DNA of 64,000 bases, taken from the NCBI GenBank assembly GCA_010909165.1, contig MU008175.1:983370-1047369 (forward strand), given 5' to 3'. Under the pieces are notes generated by a model that saw nothing but the letters and a program-made list of their open reading frames with translations, made no database searches and was not told where the DNA came from. A program made the translations under genes and the position numbers. Shown in pieces: positions 1 to 11,115 of this stretch. This stretch comes from Anthoceros angustus (Eukaryota > Streptophyta > Anthocerotopsida > Anthocerotales > Anthocerotaceae). The first letter of the stretch is position 1. Each line of letters begins with the position of its first letter.

Positions 1-1950
1 TCTCGACTCCGACTTGTCATGCCCATTTTCTGACATCGTCAAGCCTCCTCTCGCCCACAGACAGGCGTGCTTGTACCTTCGGCTTTGCCTGCTTTCCTTT
101 CCTCCAAGCGGGTCAATCGGAGATACTTACACACCAGCCATACCCAAGTGGCCTCCACCCACCGTCGAGATGCCTGTCCCTATTTGCGCAATCATCAGGC
201 ACGGGACATGATCCAGGCCCCCCAGGGACGAAAGGAGAGACACATACCGCCTGCCCCTTGTCATCTTCGTCGCTGTAACGTCCAAGAGTGGGAAACGGAT
301 CCAGGTGGAGCAGAGGGCCAACACAACCTGGATTCCCCTTGCCTACGAACTCTAGGGTATGGCATATGTGTGTAGGCAGTAAGGTGTACGTCCAGGGTGC
401 GAGTCGGGACCACCTACCCCCTCTCTGGATCCCTTACTCCCTGCTGGTACCTGCGTCGAATCCCAGGCGCTCGCTTCGAGGCACACCCGAAATGGGCTCT
501 TCCGGGACCCCACCCCCGCCCTAGTGCTGCACCAGGAGCAGCGAAAGTAGCATCAGCAGCAGCAGAAGCAGCATCAGCAGCATAAGCAACGCCTCTCGAT
601 TTTCTTCACCGGTGGGAGATGAGATCACTCTGGGCCCAGCTTGCCTCCATCCATCACTCACTCAGCTCGTGGATGCATTTATACCTGCAACGTAGGAAAA
701 GGGAACCTCCAAGTCCTTCCTCAAGGCTGCTGCTGCTCCTGCTTCTTCTTGACGTGCAGGCCTCACTCACTTCACCCATCCTCGCTCTGCCCGTGCCTGC
801 CGAATCTGAATCATACCAACTCCTCTGCAAGTCCATGTCCAAAACTGCCAGCCCTCTTCCTGGTGAAGGAGGGTTTGAAAACGACGCTCATCCCGATTCG
901 CATGCAGGGGAGCGAGGTGAAACCTGCTCCACTGCTTACTTCCTGGGGTCCTTCTCCCGCACCGCCTGGGACTTACCTACCTCCTTCGTGCTCCCCGTGT
1001 GCTGCACAACAGGGCCAACCTGGGAAGGGAACTTTGTGGACGAAGCCCTGCCTGCTTTCTCACATACATGCATAAAACATGGACGTGGACAATTCGGACC
1101 TGAGAAAGGATATTTGCACACTCATCACCCCCTTTCTTCATGTCACACCTACATCCAGCCCTTCCACTCCACATCTTTTCTCTCACAGCGAGTTCTCAGC
1201 CTCACATTCATCAATGCCAAGCAGGTATAGCTAGCAGGACACAAACCGAACAGCCCTCAGCCTCACTACTTCTGGAAGGGAATGCCAACCCTGCCTTCCA
1301 CACGGCTCACTCACGTCCCCTCAAGCCCTGTTTCGTTCAACCGAACCATCCTAGGGCCTTCAGGGCGCTTCAATATCACTTCTGCAGGTATCTGTCAACC
1401 ACTTCACTGCCTCCTCATGAAGAGTTCTGGCCCCACACCACCTTCTCTTCTACACCTTAACATCTCTCCACAGCCAAATCTAGTCTGCCATAACCGTTCT
1501 AGCTCATAACCAAAGCCCCCCATCGCAACACCATAACTGGACGAGCACCACTGCAAATCAAGACCGTAACTCCTGCACCACAAGATGGAAAGGTTATCAG
1601 GATGCACCAAGCACCTCCATGTACAAACAAGATAGAACTGCTACAAGATCATCGATGGATAACAATGTGTGAGTGAGGCAAAGTAGGGGAAACACACTTA
1701 CATTGCTCAGCCGCGCGCTCCATGCTCAGCGATCTGAGCGCCACAATTGAGTACAATACCTCCTCGTTTTAGGTCACCGGCACGAATTACGTGCATCTTC
1801 AGCTGGCTCAGCCCGACGCCTAACTCGGCAAGCTGCCGACAGGAATGTGGGCATCTGCAAAAGGTAGTGAGCTAAGAGTTTGATTTGGTGGCGTCGAAGT
1901 ACTGAGACTGTGGACTGCACTTTTCTCTCTGCTGCCGCTGCTGCACCTCG
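1..1950. other. No recognisable gene
   Basis: I read both strands here and found only short ORFs with no recognisable domain, signal or splice pattern. The plus strand is rich in C and T. A short stretch of CAG/CAT-type trinucleotides lies near 538-586. It could hold a promoter or 5' leader, but nothing supports a specific call. Confidence 0.5.
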
Positions 1951-1952
1951 AC

Positions 1953-3960
1953 ATGGCTGGCCACGGCGGCGGTGGCAAGCACAGGAACCACCGTAGCCGT
2001 GGACCTGGCATGGTCGGCCCTGACCGATGCTGCGGCTGTCTCAGACTCGGCGGCCATGGAGTTGGACGAGAGGGCCTGTGCAGCCGCATGAAGCATTTGC
2101 ATCGGCAGCTGGAATTTGTGGATATTCAGGAGGAGTATATCAAGGATGAGCAGAAGAATCCCAAGTGGGAGCTGCTGCGGGCGCAAGAGGAGGTGAGGTG
2201 CATCCAGTCGGTGCCTCTGGTTACAGGCCAATTCAGCGAGATGGTGGACCAAGACAACGCCATTGTTGGCTCCACCACTGGCTTCAATTATCACTTTCGC
2301 ATCCTGAGTATCATCAACAAGGACCTGCCTGCTGAAGCCGTCCTCGTCAGTGTCGCTGCATCGCCGCTCCAATGCATTGGTTGAGGTGCTGTTTCCGGAG
2401 GCTGATTCAGCACTGCTCTCTTGGCTCAATCCAAGAAGCCCGATGTCACGTGTAGGCTGCAAGTTGTATTCCATCATTGCTGTAGTAGCGAGAGTGGGCT
2501 GAATCAGGTGTGGAAGTTTGGGATTCATACGAGAGCCATTTTGAGGGGTATGGGCAATGCTGTTCTGAGGATAAGATTGGTGGATGTGACACCCAAAAGC
2601 AAGAGGGTCGGGAGGCAGTGGAATTGCGTGTGACTCACCCATGAGGTAACTATTGATTCAATGCAAGAAGCCCGATGTCATGTATGCGGTATTCTGCAAC
2701 TCGTATTCCATCCTTGATGTGATAACGAGAGTTGGAATGTGAATCAGGTGTTGAAGTTTTGGAATTCATACGAGAGCCATTCGAGGGGTATGGGCAGTGC
2801 TGTTCTGAGCATAAGATTGGTGGATGTGACACCCGAAAGCAAGAAATTCAGGAGGCAAGTGGAATTGCCTGTTACTCGCCCACGAGTTTACTATACGAGC
2901 AGAGCGGAACCATCACGGGGTGTTCTCTTGTATGGACCACGAGGCACTGGAAAGACCATGCTAGCCAAAGCATCATTCGACCTCACTATTTATGCATGTG
3001 GTTGGGTCTGATTGTTCAGGAGTACCTGGGTGACTTAGGCATGTTTTCTCAGAAGTTTTGAGATTCTAGTCTGAGGGGCAGGGAATAGATGCAGCCTACT
3101 CAGTTCTGTTTCAAGTAATGAGGAAAAAGCTTCTTGGACATCGTAACGGCCAATGATGGTGCGGGACTTGTTTAGACTGGCATGGAAAAATGCTCCAGCT
3201 ACCATCTTCATTCACGAAATCGGTGGCACAGCATATCACGGTTTGATGCTCAAACTGGAGGACGCAATGGATATTGGTGGAGCTTCTGAACCAGGTCTGT
3301 TCATTCTGTGTGGACCTTGCTGAAGCCGGATGCCTTTTGTGAGGTGAACTTACTCTGTAATACACTCTTTTGCCGATGGACGGGTTTGACCAAAGCGTGA
3401 ACGTGAAAGTGGTGATCGCAACAAGCAGAGCAGACACTCTCAACCCAGCTTTGGTTCAGCCGGGCCGTTTGGAAAGGAAACTCGAGTTTTCTTTGCTTGA
3501 CCCGAGACGGAAAGGTTTTCAAGGTGTCTGCTCCATGTTGCCATGCTCTCTTCTTGCTATACGCCATTGGTGGACATTCCAAACGGGATCTTGCTAATGT
3601 ATGGTCCATGTCCAGGTTTGCACAGCGAAGATGATATTCAGTGATGAAGCTCAGTATGCTCTCTCTCTTTGCTGTTCGCCACTGGTGGACATACCAAATG
3701 GGATCGTGCTTATGTAAGTATGGTATTTAATTTCCACGTCCAGGTTTGCACAGCGAATATGAAGGTCAGAGATGATTGGGACGTTGTTGTTAACGGTTTT
3801 CAAGTTGTTGACAATCCTGTTGCCGGAACGTTTTGTTTTTGGGGATTATCTATGGCATCTCTGGCTCTCAGGTAGCAGCCACATGTCGAGAAGCAGGGAT
3901 GCATGCACTGTGGCAGAACGTCATGTCATTCCACCGGAATACTTCGTGGGGTGCACTAAC
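1953..3960 (+). pseudogene. 26S proteasome regulatory ATPase RPT3 pseudogene
   Basis: Collinear but broken similarity to RPT3 (26S proteasome regulatory subunit 6B), the AAA ATPase of the proteasome base. In order I can see: the N-terminal coiled coil and OB region (about 2085-2325, including [13 protein letters not shown]); a frameshift near 2325 after which the following OB segment continues in another frame; Walker A as GPRGTGKT (about 2940; normally GPPGTGKT); a Walker B remnant FIHE (about 3210; normally FIDE); the MDGFDQ...NVKV and PGRLERK segments (3373-3480); and C-terminal fragments with VCTAKM/VCTANM and EAGMHAL (3613-3915). Stops and frame changes separate the blocks. Intron-like sequence lies between the exon pieces, so this is a duplicated rather than a processed pseudogene. 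Two internal tandem duplications are described separately. Confidence 0.85.
2432..2895 (+). repeat. Two 232-bp tandem copies inside the RPT3 pseudogene
   Basis: The exon piece encoding KKPDV, the following intron-like sequence and the next exon (IGGCDTQKQE) occur twice head to tail, starting near 2432 and 2664, with many substitutions between copies. A second, smaller duplication repeats the VCTA(K/N)M exon and its upstream sequence (about 3540-3660 and 3661-3780). Confidence 0.8.
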
Positions 3961-4133
3961 CGAACATTGAGGAGTACGACACAGGTCTCCACTTGCTCAT
4001 GTAGTAAGCGTCACAAGCGCTGCAGCTAACCTTAACAAGGTTAAGGACACTGTACATGACAGGTTCAGGTCCAGATAACACTGGACTGAAAGAGGAAGGA
4101 TGGTCCACCATGTTAGACCTGTGTCATGAGTTT

Positions 4134-4697
4134 TCAGGGAAATGACTTGGATCGCCAGATATCGGCACCGTCGGGGTCGGTGAGCCCTTTCAACCCTTCG
4201 GAACAGAGCTGACTGTCACAGGCCTGCATGCAAGCCGGGCACGATGCACGCCTCCGGAGCCATGTGTCGACACAGGGCTGGTGGAATCCGTGGTCCCAGG
4301 GTAGACGGCGGACGATGCCTCCGGCTCTGATCTTGTCATAGCATACAACACAAAAGTCTTCCGGGACTCCCTCAGTCCCCACAACCTCGGTGGGCAGCTC
4401 ATGAATCATCTCTGGAGTAGCACCAGGCACAAAGTCCATCCGTGAGTCGCTGCAGCTGCCGGACCCTCGGCCATCGGTTCGTACACAAGAGGCATCCGGC
4501 AACGGCCCATAAGTGGGCTCCGGACTTGCCCCGCGCTCTGGGCTGTTGGGAGGCGCCGGCACCGCGCCTTCGCTGGAGGACTGTCCACGGTTTGATTCCG
4601 GTTCTACTTTCTTACCCCTCCACCAGCTGCATCCTTGCACCGGACACCATTTGTTCCCCATCATCCACAGCTGCAACAACCAAGCACCAATTTGCAA
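4134..4697 (-). CDS. RING-type zinc finger protein with one altered zinc ligand
   Basis: Last exon or most of a probable E3 ubiquitin ligase. The 187-residue ORF has a low-complexity Ser/Pro/Glu-rich N-terminal half and a C-terminal RING-H2-like domain: CVVC, then the DHGFH segment, then CVDTW, then CPAC. This is the arrangement of C3H2C3 RING proteins that recruit E2 enzymes. The third zinc ligand, normally the Cys of an LPC-x-H-x-FH segment, reads Trp (LPWDHGFH; codon TGG near 4296-4304), so zinc site 2 should be impaired. An intron acceptor-like ttgttgcag sits near 4674, and the true start may be the Met-Met just after it or may lie in an upstream exon that I could not identify. Pseudogene or a degenerate RING are both possible. 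Confidence 0.6.
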   Translation of the reverse strand: MQIGAWLLQLWMMGNKWCPVQGCSWWRGKKVEPESNRGQSSSEGAVPAPPNSPERGASPEPTYGPLPDASCVRTDGRGSGSCSDSRMDFVPGATPEMIHELPTEVVGTEGVPEDFCVVCYDKIRAGGIVRRLPWDHGFHQPCVDTWLRRRASCPACMQACDSQLCSEGLKGLTDPDGADIWRSKSFP

Positions 4698-5060
4698 ATG
4701 CAGTCAGATTGGATCGAACACTTGCCTTTAACGCCAGCCACAGATGGGGAGGCCGTCGGCCTTCCGAAGACCTAGCTCCGGGACGGAGCCCTTCAGCCTT
4801 CCAATCTCACGACCCGGGTGCCCAGTAGGGCAAGCCCGCGGCTTCCCACATTACCCGTGTGAAGGGGGCGACGTAAGCCCTGCCCTAGCAGAGGCGCCAT
4901 AGCCGAGGCAATCTCCGTCTTCCGGTGACACCCGCACCTAAAAGGTGGTGGTGCAACTGCGAAGCATTCTGCAGGGCAGGCCTGTTACACACTTGACCGA
5001 CCTCAACCCTCCCCGACATAAAGCACCGGGGCCGGGCTCCATCCCCGGCAGAAGAGAGAC

Positions 5061-5441
5061 ATGCGCGCCTGATGCGCAGTTGCCGCCTTGGTGGCCCTAG
5101 CCGTGGCCGCCGGGGTATGCTGCGTCGACCCGCAGAGCTCGGTGTTGCCCGAAGGCGCAACCCTGCGGAGCAACCAGGTGCTCTCCATCGACACCGTCCC
5201 TCGCTGGATGTCGGACACGGCAGGCATGCGATCCGACTGCGTGCTGAAGCTGAACGGAGACGGCGACCTGGTGATCCGCAACAGTCACGGCTTTCCCGCA
5301 TGGTACACCGTCAACAGAGCCGATCCCTCCGACAGCCCTTCCCAGCTCGAGGTGGCCTCCGAAGCCGCGATCATCCTGGGGAAATATGTACGACGGTCGA
5401 GCGCTCGGCACTGGGAAACGCATTATCATCTGGACCTCTGA
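5061..5441 (+). pseudogene. Bulb-type (GNA-like) mannose-binding lectin, early in-frame stop
   Basis: The frame from about 5073 to 5441 encodes a hydrophobic Ala/Val-rich stretch typical of a signal peptide core (ALVALAVAAGV). This is followed by a bulb-lectin-like domain: LPEGATLRSNQVLSI, then C-VLKLNGDGDLVIRN, then PAWYT, matching the QxDxNxVxY-type beta-strand pattern loosely. It covers roughly one 110-residue domain. An ATG at 5061 is in frame, but its fourth codon is TGA, so the apparent signal peptide is interrupted. Either the gene is dead, or translation starts differently, or there is a base error. Members of this family bind mannose glycans and are usually secreted or vacuolar. Confidence 0.5.
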
Positions 5442-6617
5442 CATGGTCTAGTTTTGCGTGCCCTGCGTCATTCTGACATGGCCTTTCTCCTTTCTCTCTG
5501 CCACTGCGATTTTATTTATTCATCGTGTACTTGGGCTCCGGGCGTGCTGCGCGCCCGTTGTGAGTTGTAACGCGTGAGAGACCACGCAGCAACTTGCTGT
5601 GCGCACAGACCTGCTTGTATGTCATTCATTTAATTCATCCGTGTTGGGCGCTGCTGGTTGCCCTGGCTCTCGAAGAAATATGTCCTCTCTCGTCCCAATC
5701 CCAACATGTTCTCCCTCCACAACGTCAAAGAAAGATTCCCTGGTAGTCTGGTCTGGAACTTGTTGCTGTGCTATGAAGTAGTCTACATGAATGATAGAAT
5801 AGGCCAGTGTTGGAATGTGTCGACAGGCCAAAGGTCATTTCGATGAGAGCAGAAGGCGCTCCGGTTGCGAAAAGTGGCCAGTTCGGGGATGGGCATGCCC
5901 CGATAAACAAGTAGACTGGACATGACCGAAGGTCTTTGCTCGCCTGGTTCTCGTGAAGTCAGGTACATAACTACCAGCTAGAACGGGGTCCCACATCCTG
6001 CAAATGCGGTGCATCGGACATTGAATGCAGCAGTGCGAGTGGAGGAGCACCTCCGTTGTTGGATAATTTTGGTACCCGTCGTGGTAAGCGATGAGCTGTG
6101 CCCATTAGGCAGCTGAATCGGCCACGCCTGGACTGTCAGATTCTCTGGCTCAACCACGTGCCCGGAAGCTCCAGATAATGCTGCCTGCCAGCCAGGGATG
6201 GAGGATGGAGACGCTCCTACAGCGGACCAGCGTACCAGCGTGCCGGAACAGAGCATCAAGAGAGTAAAAGGAGTAAATTCGGTGCATCTGGGCGGAGAGA
6301 GGCAAATCACAAGCCGGTAATTCGGGTCATGGGTCGCCGACCTTATTAGAGCCCACAACCCGCCAGGAAAATGGCGCGGGTAAGTCGGTGCAATCTTGAC
6401 TGTCACCGGCGCGCTTCGCCTGTCTCGGATCCGGATCCGGATCTGGACTCAGGAGCGAAGTCTTCTGGGCATGCAGCAGTTGGAGAAGCCAGACTCGCAG
6501 AGGTGGGCGGTGGGCGAAGGCGCTGCGGCCTGACCTGGTGCCCGTTTGCTACATCGGTCGGTGTGTGGGAGTGAGGGCTGATTGCGAGGAGCAGGAGGAG
6601 GAGACAGAGAGGGTGGT
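5442..6617. other. No recognisable gene; transporter upstream region
   Basis: Only short unrelated ORFs on both strands. The final 100 bp before the transporter start are GC-rich and presumably hold its 5' leader. A nested GGATCC-like run lies near 6427-6445. Confidence 0.4.
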
Positions 6618-7979
6618 ATGGCTGCCGATTCCGCGCCTCTGCTGCCCAAGGGCAGGCGCGGGCTGCATGGCTACCCGCTGTCTTCCGTGTGGAGGACGTT
6701 CGGGAACCTGGTGATCTCGGTGGTGGGCGCCGGAGTGCTGGGCTTGCCTTACACGTACAAGGTCACCGGGTGGCTGGCCGGGACCATCGTCCTGGCCGTC
6801 ATCGCCGCCGCCGTCTTCTACGCCATGCTCCTCCTGGTGGCCAGCAGGAAGCGCATCGAGCGGGACGAGCGGAACGAGGAGGTGGAGACGTACAGCGACC
6901 TGGGCTACCACGTGTTCGGCAAGGGCGGGAAGAGCGTGGTGGACGCCCTGGTGCTGCTCAGCCAGGGAGGCTTCTGCGTCGCCTACCTCATCTTCATCGG
7001 CGAGAATCTGGCCACGGTCTTCACCGAGTCCGCCACCCCGTCGAACTCCAGCCTCCAGGCCGCGCTCTTCTCAGGTCCCATCTCTTGCATTCATTGCTGC
7101 AATGCTGGTCCGGTCTCGTGATTTGTGCTAGTGAAGGATCGGGTCTGAGAAACGCAATGTGGGTCGTGATCAGGCATCAACTGGAGGACCAAGGCCGTGT
7201 ACATCTGGATCATCTTCCCGCTGCAGGTGGCGCTGGCCTCGGTGCGGTCTCTCACCACTTTGGCTCCCTTCAGCATCTTCGCGGACGTGGTGAACGCGCT
7301 GGCCATTCTGGTGGTGCTCAAGGCGGACGTGAAGGAGATCGTGTTCGGGGAGGCCACGGTGCACGCCTTCAACGGCTTCCACACCCTGCCGTTCGCCATT
7401 GGGGTGGCCATCTACGCCTACGAGGGCTTCAGCCTCGTGCTTCCTCTGGAATCCGGGATGCATGACCGGAAGAAATTCGGCAAGGTGCTGGGAGCGGCCC
7501 TGGCTGTCGTCACTGCCGTCTACATTATTTTCGGGCTCTTCGGGTACCTGGCATTCGGGGAGCACACGGCGGACATCATCACGCTCAATCTGGGCCACGG
7601 TATTGAGACTCTGGTGGTGAAGATTTTCCTCTCCATTGCTCTCTTCTTCACCTTCCCCGTCATGATGTACCCGGTGTACGAGGTGGTGGAGAGGCGATCG
7701 ACGGAGGGCAGGCCCACCATCATCGTCAGAGCCTGCATTGTGCTCTTCGTGGTTTGGTTGGCCATCGCCGTGCCCAAATTCGGGGTCTTCCTGTCCCTTG
7801 TAGGGAGCAGTGTCTGCTGCTTTCTTTCCTTCGTCCTGCCCGCAGTCTTCCACCTGCATGTGTTCGGTAAGGATCTGAGCTGGTTGCAGCTGGGTGCCGA
7901 CTATCTCTTCATCATCTTTGGAGTTGGGTTTGGGATTGGCGGCACCATCTCCTCTGTCCTTGACTTGATCAGCAAATGA
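6618..7979 (+). CDS. AVT3: Amino acid transporter, AVT3-type (vacuolar)
   Basis: Member of the Aa_trans (AAAP) family, closest in my reading to plant AVT3 amino acid vacuolar transporters, which export neutral amino acids from the vacuole. Two exons: 6618-7074 and 7174-7979, giving 420 residues. The ATG at 6618 starts MAADSAPLLPKGRRG, with a short cytosolic tail containing a PLLP motif. Family signatures follow: VVGAGVLGLPY in TM1, LSQGGFCVAYLIFIGENLA, IFADVVNALAILVV, YEGFSLVLPLE, FGYLAFGEHT, FFTFPVMMYPV and a C-terminal FLSLVGSSVCCFLSFVLPA. About eleven hydrophobic segments are present, the expected number. No damage is visible. The gene converges on MAD2, the two coding ends lying about 400 bp apart. 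Confidence 0.88.
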
Positions 7980-8376
7980 GGGCCTCGGTGTCACAACTAA
8001 CAGGCAATTGCAGGGAGATCAAGGTTCGCTACCCCGTCGCAATGGGGAGTATTGAACCAAGGGTATTGAACAACTTCGAAGCAAAGAGGCCAAGGTAGCT
8101 TGGCCTCATTTGCTGAGGCATTTGTATCCTAGAGTGGATGATTTGAGTATTGTAAACTGTCACCATACATTTCGTTCTTCATCAACGCGTCTGATACTCG
8201 AACCCTGACAGGATAACGTCTATAAGACAAAACACCTACCAGAACGGGTAGAATTTTGTAGATGGACGGCTGCAATTTCCTGTACAGCATCACAGCTGCC
8301 AATCTTCGTGGCAAGCTGCTATTCATTCCATACCAATAAAAGTTACATGCACTTCTGCACTGCGAAACCAGTCTGT

Positions 8377-9817
8377 TCACTCGTCATCATCCCTTTTGTA
8401 TGCCACAAGTGCGTCCACTTTGTGCACCTGAAAGAGCCCCATAGTACGCGATTCATCAAGTTCCACCCTCATACTTCAGGTGCCACAATCACAAACCTTA
8501 GAATGAAGGCTCGTACCTTAGTGTCGAATGCACGCAACTTCACCACCTGAGGATTGTCGATCAGCCGAGCATCAGATTCTCCCCATGTCGTCGGCACCTC
8601 AGACTCAATCGATGTGTAGGCAAGCAGATCAAAAGTGCCTGAGAAGATGGAAACACGATTCTGGTAAGCATATGCTCCTGCTTTTCGTTCATGGGTTTCG
8701 TCATACCTGTTGCACATTGATGCTCCAGGAAACACTGATTGCAACGCCTTAGGTGAAGTAGGACGCAAAACTTACAAGTCTCCTCTAGAATGGGGAGGAA
8801 GGTGACGCTAGAGGTTATTTGGCGCATAATGGCTTGGATTTCTGCCATAATCTCCCTGTCTGACTTTTCCTTCTGGGAGCTGCTCAAAGGAAAGTTGAAA
8901 CAACAAAGCATCAGAGTGATTGTGTCTGCCTCCTCCTCCTGGAATCCGCTCACAGACAGCCTCAGACAACCAAGCATTCGCACATGCTGGACTGACATCC
9001 CTTTCTGACTTTTCCTTCAACAGGGAACCGCCCACAGGGAGCCCGAAATGACAAGGATCATAGATACAAGCACAGGATACGTGTCAGATGGGCATAGAGC
9101 TACGCTTGTTCACCCATTACTGGAGGCCTCCTTCTCTGTTTCGATGTTGAAATTCCACCTTTCCAAGACCTCTGAGGTTGACATGCTTTGGACCACTAGT
9201 ACAACTCGCTGCAACGCACCTGTTCCTAGCCAATCTACAAACAGGGACCAGAACCACACAGATATCAGAGGACTACTGAGGACTGATGAGAGGAGAAAAG
9301 GGTCCACATTCTTACACCTTACCGGAAAGCTGGGAAACAACGGAGTTGATGTAAGCTTTCACCTTCTCCACCTTACACTGAAGCAAAGTGAGCCCGTATT
9401 TTTTCACTCTCACAAATTCTTCCATGGGATAAAGCCCTCGCTGATACAAGATGCTGGAGTAGAATGGAGGTCTAGGTCAGTGACGAGAAACCGGTCAAGA
9501 GCGCAAAGTTGTTGACCCTGAACGCATCTTCCGTAAGAACTCACCTGTTCACAGCATAGCCTGCAAGAGAAAATCCTATTAACCGCTCATCCATATTCAC
9601 ATTCATCACTGCCTGGTCTCAGCAAGCGCAAATCCTAGCCAATGCGCCGTAATGCACACTCGTTCAGGGAAAAACCGGATACGGAGCTCCTTGAACAGAG
9701 AAGCCAAAAAACGGCATAGAGAGAGCTTGCAAAAAACTCACATAGAAACTCCCCCACAATGTCTGCCGATCCCTTTAGCTGGATGACATCTCTGCTGGCA
9801 TTCCCTGGACCTCCCAT
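8377..9817 (-). CDS. MAD2: Mitotic spindle assembly checkpoint protein MAD2 (HORMA domain)
   Basis: A complete MAD2 gene in seven exons on the minus strand: 9742-9817, 9545-9560, 9323-9453, 9114-9234, 8776-8879, 8517-8638 and 8377-8427. They sum to 621 nt (206 residues; typical MAD2 is about 205). HORMA landmarks in order: VIQLKGSADIVGEF; NSILYQRGLYP; EEFVRVKKYGL; LQRVVLVV with EVLERWNFNIET; DREIMAEIQAIMRQITSSVT with FLPILEETC; and the C-terminal safety-belt region ending VHKVDALVAYK and an acidic tail. MAD2 is recruited by MAD1 to unattached kinetochores and inhibits CDC20/APC. Every intron has GT-AG ends. The second exon is only 16 nt, so automatic gene finders may miss this gene. Confidence 0.93.
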
Positions 9818-10317
9818 GACTATACCAAGCAGCTCGCTCAATCCTCCGCAGTAAGTCGCGCGAGCCGCTGAGCCTGTTGCCAGCAAACGGAAGCGGCCGA
9901 GACTTCACACTGGCATTGCCTGCCCATGGGGTTTTGAATATCGTGCCGCCAAATCCCCAGCAGTACGCCAGCTTTTACCCAAACCACCGGTGAAGCAGAC
10001 TTGAGGACCAACGTCGGTTCCCCACTCCAGCAGTAATCCACTTTAAATATTTTTGGAGTTTTGTGGGAACAACGCTACCTACTTATCCACCATAGCAAGG
10101 TAACCGGATCTAGGCAGATCGGTGTAGATAGATATGAGAAATTTTATGGAATTTAGCTTCGGTATAGATAGTTAGATATGAGAAATAGATAGGGAGAGAT
10201 AAAATTGTGTTATGGGAGATTTTTCATTCAAGATATCTCATGCAAGGGAAACCACTATGCCTTTAAGATCACAGCCTCATTCGTCCATACTATTTTACCG
10301 CAGTCTATGTAGTTATC

Positions 10318-10386
10318 ATATTTCAGTCCCATGACGGAAATCCGTCCTTAGTAGACTTAAATAAAATTCTTCTTCTTCTTCTTCTC
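10318..10386 (+). repeat. LINE-like 3' end with (TTC)n tail, short copy
   Basis: Ends ...cttaaataaaattcttcttcttcttcttc. It matches, in opposite orientation, the start of the repeats at 10815-11115 and 42776-43005. A shared 3' end with a microsatellite tail, an AATAAA-like motif and variable 5' truncation is what non-LTR retrotransposon copies look like. Confidence 0.55.
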
Positions 10387-10518
10387 TAAGATACTATTTT
10401 TCATAGATGCTCTTTAGGGGTGCTATTAATCACTACGTACTAGGGTACTATTTTTATGATGGGAGCTACATAAAATGTAAGTGTACATATAGGATCAGTC
10501 ACATACAGGAAACCATGA

Positions 10519-10722
10519 TGCCTTTGTATATAAAAATAATATTATAAAAATACATGAATAATAATGAGTGATCTGGTATGTGAATAATAATAGTATGCTA
10601 AAAGATTAGCACCCTTTATCATGATGTAAGGGTGCTAATTTTTGTGCGTGTTATTTTTTAAATTATTTACATACTAGATCACATATTATTATTATTATGT
10701 TTTTCTATATACAAGACTTCTT
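10519..10722. repeat. Fold-back (inverted repeat) element, arms about 95 nt
   Basis: Left arm about 10519-10613 and right arm about 10627-10722 are imperfect reverse complements, meeting at a short loop around 10614-10626. The best paired parts are attagcaccctt against aagggtgctaat at the inner ends, gtgatctggtatgt against acatactagatcac in the middle, and tgtatata against tatataca at the outer ends. It is MITE-like; I could not fix a target-site duplication. Confidence 0.65.
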
Positions 10723-10814
10723 TTAGATTTTTTTTCTCAAAGTGGAATTAAATCTAGTAAATTTTAATGCATGTCAAAAGAAACACACCACACAAGAAAT
10801 AACTCTAAACTCGT

Positions 10815-11115
10815 TACACAAGAAAAAGAAGAAGAAGACTACCATAGTCCACTTCGACTAAATTTTCATGTCATGGGACTTCATACTTAACAACTTGTAT
10901 CATGGTCTGTCTAAACTACTTGCACCAAAGGCATCCACTCCCTCTAGACACCCTTTTTAAGTCTAGGGTCTGGGGTTTAGGAACTTAAAACTTATACCAT
11001 GGTTTGCCTAAGTTACTTGCACCAAGGGTACCCACTCTCTCTGGGCACCCCATCTAAGTATCGTGTTTAGGGTTTAGGCGCAGGATGCTTAAATTGGTAT
11101 TCTTATAAATGTGTG
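10815..11115 (-). repeat. LINE-like 3' end, longer copy with internal duplication
   Basis: Reads on the plus strand from a GAA-rich start (agaagaagaag) through catgggacttcatacttaac, and matches 42776-43005 in the same orientation. The segment around acttgcaccaa...catccactc occurs twice within it (about 10900-10960 and 10985-11050), each followed by a gggtttagg-type sequence. Confidence 0.55.

Noticed and set aside
1690-1760. Minus-strand first-exon-like segment (ATG GAG CGC GCG ... then gtaagtg)
   Set aside because: No continuing exon could be joined without an immediate stop, and no domain was recognised.
1872-2642. 256-codon minus-strand ORF
   Set aside because: Antisense of the RPT3 pseudogene; the plus strand carries the recognisable motifs.
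7170-7994. 274-codon minus-strand ORF and other long frames over the transporter
   Set aside because: Shadows of the GC-rich AVT3 exons; no family match, His/Asp-rich composition typical of antisense.
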